Assembly: GCA_012728875.1 (NCBI GenBank)
Contig: JAAYEF010000031.1
Span: 62,001 to 126,000, forward strand
Source: Candidatus Cloacimonadota bacterium
Lineage (GTDB): Bacteria; Cloacimonadota; Cloacimonadia; Cloacimonadales; Cloacimonadaceae
DNA: 64,000 bases
Reading direction: 5' to 3'
Positions within the stretch are counted from its first letter, which is position 1. The number at the start of each line of letters is the position of its first letter. The notes below the pieces were generated by a model. That model saw nothing but the letters and a program-made list of their open reading frames with translations. It was not told the DNA's origin and made no database searches. Below are positions 54,396 through 60,611 of this stretch, in pieces. The translations under genes were made by a program, and so were the position numbers.

Positions 54396-55085
54396 ATGAA
54401 AAAGCTTATCATATTCGTCCTGCCCTTGCTGCTGCTTTCAGCTTGTTCCATCATGGATATCAGTCTGCAGGAAACCGCCATGCCGCTTCCTGGGGGAACG
54501 GTGGATGTTGCCGTGTATGAGGGTCTTGGCATCGAGCTTTCCACCATGCTGAGGGAAGGCGATGCTGATGAAGGAATCTTTATGCCAGGCTGGTTCGTCA
54601 GCGGCTTCAAGCTTGGCGTTCCTCTTGCTTACAACCTCGATTTAAACAGCCGTATCTATCTTTCGAGCAATACGATGGGCACTAAAATCGGCCCCAAAAT
54701 TGTTATCAGTGAAAGAAACGAACACTATCTTGCTGCCATTCCTGCATTTACAGCAATGATAAGTCGCAATGTGGAGCAGGATTATGATAAATATGCGTCT
54801 TTGGGAGCCGAGCTTACTCTGGTGTCCACTTGGGCAGGGAACCCTGTGGTGTTACCTTCCGTGAGTGCGCGTTTCAGCTACGATCGCCTTTTTGAGGAAG
54901 ACCGCTGGCGGGATCCGCCACTTCGGGCCTATGATTTGATGCATGGCGGACTGGGCACCAGCCTGAGAATTTCACTGGGTTCCCTGTATCTGCATCCCGA
55001 ACTTGGCGTTGAACTTGTGCCCATGCTGGATGGCGCGATCAAGCTTCTTCCCAACGGTTCTTTGGGGCTCGGTTTGGAATTATGA
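54396..55085 (+). CDS. Lipoprotein of unknown function, tandem paralogue 1
   Basis: 229 residues from the ATG at 54396, with GAGGTAAG 8 bases upstream. Lipoprotein signal MKKLIIFVLPLLLLSAC, Cys17 lipidated. The mature part begins IMDISLQETAMPLPGGTVDV and contains beta-rich repeats (SRIYLSSNTMGTKIGPKIVI) and a Gly/Leu-rich end (LPNGSLGLGLEL), like a small outer-membrane-associated barrel or sandwich. It is clearly homologous to the next gene (same lipobox, ETA-x-PLP start, KIGPK motif and HYLAAIP). No known family recognised. Confidence 0.82.
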   Translation: MKKLIIFVLPLLLLSACSIMDISLQETAMPLPGGTVDVAVYEGLGIELSTMLREGDADEGIFMPGWFVSGFKLGVPLAYNLDLNSRIYLSSNTMGTKIGPKIVISERNEHYLAAIPAFTAMISRNVEQDYDKYASLGAELTLVSTWAGNPVVLPSVSARFSYDRLFEEDRWRDPPLRAYDLMHGGLGTSLRISLGSLYLHPELGVELVPMLDGAIKLLPNGSLGLGLEL

Positions 55086-55505
55086 TTGTTTGCTTGGATC
55101 GGGCAGGGATTTGGGTTTGATTTGATCTCAATTCATTGGCAGGAGGGCAGTCAGGCATCGGCAGCTGTTTTTCCCTGCCCAGGGGCGGAGTTGCGGATTA
55201 CAGCGATGGAGCCTTGATTTCAGCTTGCTTAAATTAGGCAGGATTGTGTTCAAATTCGGTAAACATGACAGGACCCAAACCTCAAGGGGTGATTGTTATG
55301 AAAATTGTTATGAAAATTGTTCTTGACATAAAAATGAAAACTTAAGATCATGCATTCGGTCGTTTGATCTGACATAGTGTGTACACAACGAGGGCAGTCA
55401 AGCGCCCTCTGCCAGCCTGAAAAACTAAGAATCGAATTTTTACATAAACGTTTGGACCCCAATTTTTTATCCCTGATAAAAGAATATATGGATGAGGTAA
55501 GAAAC
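55086..55505. other. Gap between the two tandem lipoprotein genes
   Basis: About 420 AT-rich bases. They include a 12-bp tandem repeat (ATTGTTATGAAA twice plus half a copy, 55292-55321) followed by TTGACA at 55323-55328, and, just before the next start, a 20-base leader (TATATGGATGAGGTAAGAAA) shared with the first lipoprotein gene. No terminator was found after the first gene. Confidence 0.45.
55292..55321. repeat. 12-bp tandem repeat upstream of lipoprotein paralogue 2
   Basis: ATTGTTATGAAA is present twice in tandem (55292-55303, 55304-55315), followed by ATTGTT, and then TTGACA at 55323. The array lies about 190 bases before the second lipoprotein's start. Confidence 0.7.
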
Positions 55506-56192
55506 ATGAAAATGCTTAGCGTTTGTATCCTTCCCCTGCTGCTGCTTTCAGCTTGTGCAGTCTTGGATGTCACCATTCAGGAAACCGCAGTTCCGCTTCC
55601 CGAGGGGAAAGTGGAAGTTGTCGCTTACACAGGTTCGGGAATAGAGCTTTACGATTTGAACCCGGAAAACCCCCCGGAAGGTAATGTGGATACAGGTTGG
55701 TATCTTGCGGGCATAAAATTTGGGATTCCCCTCTGCGAAAGAATGGATCTAAATAGCCGCATCTATTCCACAGGCAGCATCACTGGTGTCAAGATCGGGC
55801 CAAAGCTTGTGTTCGGCGGAAAAAAAGGGCACTACCTTGCCGCAATTCCCGCAGTTTCAGGGTTGGTATCTCACCACAGGGGTTCAAGTAGCAGGCGCTA
55901 CTCGTCCCTGGGTGGCGATTTGACTTTGGCCTCGTCCTGGGCCAAAAACCCCAGGGTCGTTCCCACTCTGAGCGCCCACGTTAGCTACGATCACATTTTT
56001 GAGGATATTTCCAGCCCCATACCCTCCAAAACAAATTATGATCTGTTGCGTACCGGATTTGCCACAAACCTCATGCTTTCATACAAATCTATTTTCCTGC
56101 GTCCCGAGCTCGGCATCGAATATATGCCCCTGCGGGATGACGGATTAAAGTTTTTCCCCACCTTTTCTTTGGGTCTTGGTTTCCAACAATAG
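55506..56192 (+). CDS. Lipoprotein of unknown function, tandem paralogue 2
   Basis: 228 residues from the ATG at 55506 with the same GAGGTAAG ribosome site as paralogue 1. Signal MKMLSVCILPLLLLSAC with lipidated Cys17. The mature part begins VLDVTIQETAVPLPEGKVEV, shares KIGPKLV, HYLAAIPA and the Gly/Leu-rich tail (FSLGLGF), and keeps the same spacing of aromatic residues. The two proteins are similar throughout, suggesting a tandem duplication followed by divergence. A terminator follows. Confidence 0.85.
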   Translation: MKMLSVCILPLLLLSACAVLDVTIQETAVPLPEGKVEVVAYTGSGIELYDLNPENPPEGNVDTGWYLAGIKFGIPLCERMDLNSRIYSTGSITGVKIGPKLVFGGKKGHYLAAIPAVSGLVSHHRGSSSRRYSSLGGDLTLASSWAKNPRVVPTLSAHVSYDHIFEDISSPIPSKTNYDLLRTGFATNLMLSYKSIFLRPELGIEYMPLRDDGLKFFPTFSLGLGFQQ

Positions 56193-56206
56193 ATTGCTTT
56201 ACTCGG

Positions 56207-56230
56207 CCAAGCTTGGCTTGGGCTTTTTTT
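56207..56230 (+). terminator. Terminator after lipoprotein paralogue 2
   Basis: CCAAGC (56207-56212) pairs with GCTTGG (56216-56221) around a three-base loop and a T run of seven follows (56224-56230). It overlaps a 12-base perfect palindrome, GCCAAGCTTGGC. Confidence 0.75.
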
Positions 56231-56297
56231 ATCGGTTTATAGGTAACTAGTTCCTGTCAGCCAGATCGTTGTCCGGAATCGCGGTTCCGCGCATGAT

Positions 56298-56483
56298 CTA
56301 TGATATGGACGCCGAACCGCTGATCCCATAATAACGTGCAGCTTGTGCAACCGTCATTGTTCCCATTTCAATTTCTTCCACTACCATAGGTTTAAATTCT
56401 TCGCTATAGCGAACTTGCGGACGTGTCTTCTTCAAAGTTTCTCTCTTTAATCTGGGTTTTCGGTCAACCTGGGTCAGGATGGG
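56298..56483 (-). pseudogene. Transposase N-terminal helix-turn-helix remnant
   Basis: On the minus strand the frame bounded by stops (end 56298, upstream stop at 56484-56486) reads about 61 codons, including ETLKKTRPQVRYSEEFK and VVEEIEMGTMTVAQAARYY, then GISGS and a TAG. This is the typical helix-turn-helix start of IS3-type transposase OrfA proteins (E-E-F-K ... V-x-E-I ... T-x-x-x-A-A-R-x-Y-G-I). It stops where OrfA would continue and no OrfB is present, so it is a decayed insertion fragment. Confidence 0.65.
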
Positions 56484-56513
56484 TCAACCTTGTCTCACGG
56501 CGTCAATCACTTC

Positions 56514-56584
56514 TTAATCAAGCCTTAATCAAGTCTTAATAATTAACGCTTGATTAAGGCTTGATTACCACTTGATTAAGGCTT
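56514..56584. repeat. 11-bp repeat array forming a 20-bp near-perfect palindrome
   Basis: TTAATCAAGCCTTAATCAAG (56514-56533) is the reverse complement, 19 of 20 bases, of 56549-56568, with a 15-base centre. Each arm consists of 11-base direct repeats (TTAATCAAGCC type on the left, CTTGATTAAGG type on the right), with a further right-hand copy at 56571-56581. The region is AT-rich and lies between the transposase remnant and the next gene. It could be a protein-binding cluster or a recombination scar. Confidence 0.8.
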
Positions 56585-56782
56585 TGGCTCAAGAGTGGGA
56601 ACGGCTTGAAATTGTGAGAGATAGAGCAATTATTGGTAATTTTGCCAAGGTTGTCGCTCCTCACAAAAAAACGGGATTTGGTCTTTTTCAAGCTCTTTTA
56701 GGAGCTGTGGTAACGATTTTGCTTGACATTTTGGAAAAAGGAGAATCTGTGGTAAAAAAAAGATTTTTACGGTGAGCTGCGC

Positions 56783-58450
56783 ATGATCTCGATTTTTATA
56801 GACTACAAGCTGGCAAGGTTTCAGCACGAGATAAAATATGCTTTCAGCTTCATATTCCAGACCCTGGGATACGGTTTCTGCTTCATTTCAGACACCGGGC
56901 AGCTGAAAGACAACGATATTCTCATCATCTACACCTATTCCGAACCCACGGTGGAAGAGCTGAAGGGGATTGCGCGCCATTTCATCACAATTTTCATACA
57001 AAGTGAACCGGACCTTTTCGACCCGAGCACCCAGGATCCGGAAAAGCTTCGCAAGAGCTTTAAAACCATTAAGTTACTTTCCAAAACCCCGGTGCTTTGT
57101 GCCCGCAATTTCTCCTACCCGGCAGAAAACTATTCCGAAAGCGAGGTGCATGCCGGCAAGATCAATTTTGACCTGGTGGGCAACATCTTTTTCCATTTGG
57201 CTGGTTTGGAGCCGCAGATTGACCCGACGCGCGATGCGGAAGGCTGCTACCCGGAATCTGCCGGCGTTTTTTATGAGCATCGCGACACTCCTTTTGTGGA
57301 TAATCTGCTTTGGCTGATCGACAGCATGATCAAGGAACACAGCCGCGCCAAGGGCATCCGTCTGGCGCAAAAACAGTATTGGCCGCAGGCTCAGGAAGGG
57401 GCAGCGCTGCTTTCCCACAGTGTGGATTCTTTGCAAAAATGGAACTATGCCAATTTTTTCCTTTCCATTGGCAGCGATCTGGCCATGCTTTTTTCCCTGA
57501 ACTTGCGTCAGTATTTTCATAGCATTGGCAGCAAAATCCGATATATGCTCACGAATGTGGAGTTTTATTGGAATTTTGAGGAATATCGGCAGTTGGAGCA
57601 GGACGCCGGCTTTCGCAGCACCTTTTACATCGCTCCGGAAAAGAACGAATATATAAACTACAGTCTGGACGAAACCGATCTGCAGGACGAAATTCGCCAG
57701 CTTGGCAGGGCAGGACACGAGGTGGGCCTGCTGCTTTCTCCGGACAAAGCCACACGTGACAGCTTTGTATCACGCAAGCAGATCATGCTGCATCAACTGC
57801 GCAAGGACCAGATTGGGATCCGCCAGCTTGACTTTAAGGTGAACGACACCCTGCGCGACCTGCACAACAGGATGGGTCCCTCCTACAGCCAAAGCACCTC
57901 ACGCAAGGATGAGCCCGGCTTCATCAGCGGGGTCAGTGTTCCCTACCAACCTTGGATTGGCGGCTTGAAAAGCGACTGGTGGGAGCTTCCCACCACCTAT
58001 CGCAATTCGCATCTCCGCGTGGGACGCTATAAAACCCTGCAACTGGAACAGGCCAAACAGATCTTGAAAAAAAACCTGCAAACTGCTCTGCGCGCCCGAG
58101 GAGTTTTCAGCCTGGAACTCGACATGGCCTCCTATGCGGACATCCCCTACGTGAAAAAACTTTATACCTATGCACTTGCGCTCTTGAAAGCAGGACGGAT
58201 TTGGGTGCCCACAGCTTCCGAGCTTGCAGCCTGGTGGGACAAACGCACCCGGGTCACCATCGAGGAAAGCGAACACGAGATCAGTGTCTATTTTCCCGAT
58301 GAGATGGAGCATTTCGCGCTTCAGATCCTGAATGAGGATAAGATCCGCGAGGTGGACGGACTGCCCGCCCGGGTGGAGGGGAACATGGTCTATTTCAGCG
58401 ATGTCCCCGCCGATGCGATTGCAGTGATCAGGCTGAATCGGGAACCGTGA
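56783..58450 (+). CDS. Polysaccharide-deacetylase-like protein, probably without catalytic metal site
   Basis: 555 residues. The N-terminal 200 residues resemble the extra domain found before some NodB-type deacetylases. The deacetylase region has LSHSVDSLQKW (canonical T-H-D-V-D-x-L-x-x-W), AGFRSTFYIAPE and GHEVGLLLSP, but the first Asp of HDVD is Ser213 and the usual final His of GHEIGLH is Leu317, so the metal and base residues are incomplete. No signal peptide. It begins the glycan operon and overlaps the GT4 gene by GTGA. It may be a non-enzymatic or altered member. Confidence 0.8.
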   Translation: MISIFIDYKLARFQHEIKYAFSFIFQTLGYGFCFISDTGQLKDNDILIIYTYSEPTVEELKGIARHFITIFIQSEPDLFDPSTQDPEKLRKSFKTIKLLSKTPVLCARNFSYPAENYSESEVHAGKINFDLVGNIFFHLAGLEPQIDPTRDAEGCYPESAGVFYEHRDTPFVDNLLWLIDSMIKEHSRAKGIRLAQKQYWPQAQEGAALLSHSVDSLQKWNYANFFLSIGSDLAMLFSLNLRQYFHSIGSKIRYMLTNVEFYWNFEEYRQLEQDAGFRSTFYIAPEKNEYINYSLDETDLQDEIRQLGRAGHEVGLLLSPDKATRDSFVSRKQIMLHQLRKDQIGIRQLDFKVNDTLRDLHNRMGPSYSQSTSRKDEPGFISGVSVPYQPWIGGLKSDWWELPTTYRNSHLRVGRYKTLQLEQAKQILKKNLQTALRARGVFSLELDMASYADIPYVKKLYTYALALLKAGRIWVPTASELAAWWDKRTRVTIEESEHEISVYFPDEMEHFALQILNEDKIREVDGLPARVEGNMVYFSDVPADAIAVIRLNREP

Positions 58451-59568
58451 CCAAGCTTTTGCATCTCCAGCTTTTGCCGCTGCTTACCGGCGTGCAAAAC
58501 TTCAGCCTCCATCTTTTGGATGGCCTGCCCCGTGATGAATTTGATATTTATGTGGCAAGCGCACCCGGTGGAGACCTCGTTCAGGCGGTTGAAGAGCGTG
58601 GCTTCACCCATATTCCTTTGAAACGCATGGTGCATCAGCTTACGCCGATGGACAGCCTGGCATACACGGAGCTTTTGGGCGTCATGCGCAGGCATCGCTT
58701 TGATATTGTGCACACAAATTCTTCCAAGCCAGGCCTTTTGGGACGCATGGCAGCCAGGCAGTTGGGGGTTCCGCTGATTTTGCACACAGCTCACGGCACT
58801 TCCTTTCAGCAGGATCAGCCCCGGGCTCAGCAGCTTATGTTACAGAAACTGGAAAAACTGGGCAACGCCCTGGGGCACAAGACGATATTTGTAAATAATT
58901 CCGATCGGGAAAACTGCGTTTCCCTGGGCCTTTTGCCTGCCGAAAAAGCGGTGACCATCTACAATGCCGTGCCCTCTGAACAGGCGGAAAAGCTGGAAAA
59001 GATCGCTTCCGAGCGTCGCTTTGATCCAGACAAGGAAGATTTTGTGATTGGCAGTACGCTCAGGTTTTCCATGCAAAAGAACGTGCTGAATGTGATCGGT
59101 GCCGCCTGCCAAGCCTGCCGTCTGGAGCCCAGTCTGCGCTTCATTTTGCTCGGAGAGGGCGAATATCTGGAGCTCTGCCGCCAGATTGTGAAATCCCACA
59201 TGCTGAACCACAGAATAATCCTGCCGGGATGGGATAGCGACATCGCTTCCTGGCTGCCCGTTTTCGATGCCTTCATCCTCTATTCACGCTGGGAGGCGCA
59301 GCCCTTCAGCATTATCGAAGCCATGCACGCCGGCCTGCCAATTTTGGGTTCAGATATTCCTTCCATCCGCGAATTGGTGGATGCTGAAACCGGTTGGCTG
59401 GTTCCGTTGGATGAACAGGAAGAGCTGATTCAATGCCTTGTTTCCGCTGCGAACCCGACAGAAAAAACCTTTGAAATGGGACAAAATGCTGCTGCAAAGA
59501 TCAGGCGGATATGCTCTTACGACGTGATGGTTGAATCGTACCTAAAACTCTACATGGAAGGCGCGTGA
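58447..59568 (+). CDS. Glycosyltransferase family 4 (GT-B) protein
   Basis: 373 residues beginning with a GTG that overlaps the preceding stop (GTGA). The N-terminal half has GVQNFSLHLLDGLP (acceptor-domain start) and IVHTNSSKPGLLGRMAAR; the C-terminal half has the donor-domain motifs GSTLRFSMQKN, FILLGEGEYLELCRQI and the E-x7-E region EAQPFSIIEAMHAGLPILGSD. GT4 enzymes transfer sugars from nucleotide donors; substrate not predictable. It is followed by a lipid-carrier sugar transferase whose GTG or ATG overlaps its stop. Confidence 0.93.
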   Translation: MTKLLHLQLLPLLTGVQNFSLHLLDGLPRDEFDIYVASAPGGDLVQAVEERGFTHIPLKRMVHQLTPMDSLAYTELLGVMRRHRFDIVHTNSSKPGLLGRMAARQLGVPLILHTAHGTSFQQDQPRAQQLMLQKLEKLGNALGHKTIFVNNSDRENCVSLGLLPAEKAVTIYNAVPSEQAEKLEKIASERRFDPDKEDFVIGSTLRFSMQKNVLNVIGAACQACRLEPSLRFILLGEGEYLELCRQIVKSHMLNHRIILPGWDSDIASWLPVFDAFILYSRWEAQPFSIIEAMHAGLPILGSDIPSIRELVDAETGWLVPLDEQEELIQCLVSAANPTEKTFEMGQNAAAKIRRICSYDVMVESYLKLYMEGA

Positions 59569-60611
59569 ACATGGAAATGGCGCTGCCCGTGGTCTTGCTT
59601 GGAATCGGCATTCATCTGCTCACCCATCTTTTGGTGCCTCTGAACATGAGGTTTTCCACAAGGCTGGGCATTTTGGCGCAACCGGGTGAACGCAAAATCC
59701 ACAATGGCAGCATTCCCGAAGCGGGAGGATTGTCTTTTGCCCTGCCCATCATCCTGTCCCAAATCGTTTTAGCACTGTTTTTACCCCAGCCTGAGCGCGG
59801 AAGAATGTTTTGGCTGGCGGGAGTGGAAGTGGCTACCCTCATCCTGGGTTTTATGGACGACCGTCACGACACCCGCGCCTGGCTTAAGTTTTTGTTGCAG
59901 ATAGGGATAGGCGTGGCGATGTATCTGATCGGATTCCGGGTGGAATCGCTCACCAATCCCTTCGGCTCGGAAATCATGCTCGGTTGGGCATCTTTTCCGG
60001 TCACCCTGCTTTGGTATTTGGTGGTGATGAACGCCATCAATTTGATCGATGGCATCGATGGCCTCGCCAGCGGAATTTGCGTTATCGTCTGCGCGGTGCT
60101 GCTGATCGTGGGCATCAAGGGACAAAACTTGATTGCTGCGGCACTTTCAGCATTTCTGATGGCGGGGAACCTGGCCTTTTTGCGCTTTAATTTCCATCCT
60201 GCCAAAATCTTTTTGGGAGATACCGGCGCGCTGTTTAACGGTTTGGTCATCGCGGCAATTGCCACAACTGGAACCCAGCAATACAAAGGAATTACCACCA
60301 TGACGCTGATCATCCCGCTTTCGGTGCTGGCAATTCCGCTCATCGACATCAGCCTGGCGGTGTTGCGCCGCCTGAGATTTGGCAATATATTTGTGGCGGA
60401 CAAGGCTCATTTGCACCATGCCATGCTGGGGCTGGGACTTTCGCAGAAAGCGATTTCGCTCATCGCCTGGGTGGTCACGCTGCTTTTCGGGCTGATCGCC
60501 ATCGGTTTTTCTTTTTCCACCAAACGCATTCTCTTTTTGGTGCTGTGGGGGCTTTTGGCTTTGGGCGTGATTATGGCGTATGTGGTGATGCAACACGGGA
60601 GAAAAAAATGA
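59565..60611 (+). CDS. WecA/MraY-family undecaprenyl-phosphate sugar-1-phosphate transferase
   Basis: 348 residues, about ten membrane helices. The start may be GTG 59565 or ATG 59571 (GGAAGG before it). Active-site motifs: LGFMDDRHDTRAWLKF (DDxxD), NAINLIDGIDGLASGI, KIFLGDTGALFNG and HLHHAMLGLG (His-rich loop). It links a HexNAc-1-phosphate to undecaprenyl phosphate and starts lipid-linked glycan synthesis at the inner membrane. Closer to WecA/RfbD types than MraY, because the MraY UDP-MurNAc-pentapeptide motifs are not evident. Overlaps the next gene by ATGA. Confidence 0.93.
   Translation: MNMEMALPVVLLGIGIHLLTHLLVPLNMRFSTRLGILAQPGERKIHNGSIPEAGGLSFALPIILSQIVLALFLPQPERGRMFWLAGVEVATLILGFMDDRHDTRAWLKFLLQIGIGVAMYLIGFRVESLTNPFGSEIMLGWASFPVTLLWYLVVMNAINLIDGIDGLASGICVIVCAVLLIVGIKGQNLIAAALSAFLMAGNLAFLRFNFHPAKIFLGDTGALFNGLVIAAIATTGTQQYKGITTMTLIIPLSVLAIPLIDISLAVLRRLRFGNIFVADKAHLHHAMLGLGLSQKAISLIAWVVTLLFGLIAIGFSFSTKRILFLVLWGLLALGVIMAYVVMQHGRKK

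Larger units (their letters stand above)
56193..56782. other. Intergenic mosaic before the glycan genes
   Basis: About 590 bases with, in order, a terminator, the transposase remnant, a duplicated GGTCAACCTGGGTC/GGTCAACCT stretch (56462-56490) and the 11-bp repeat palindrome. A 67-codon plus-strand frame (56572-56775) begins inside the repeats, has no ribosome site and is unlike known proteins, so I do not call it. The next gene has GGTGAG just before its ATG. Confidence 0.55.

Noticed and set aside
56572-56775. 67-codon frame before the deacetylase-like gene
   Set aside because: It begins inside the repeat array, lacks a ribosome site and overlaps a T-rich stretch; composition is not convincing.
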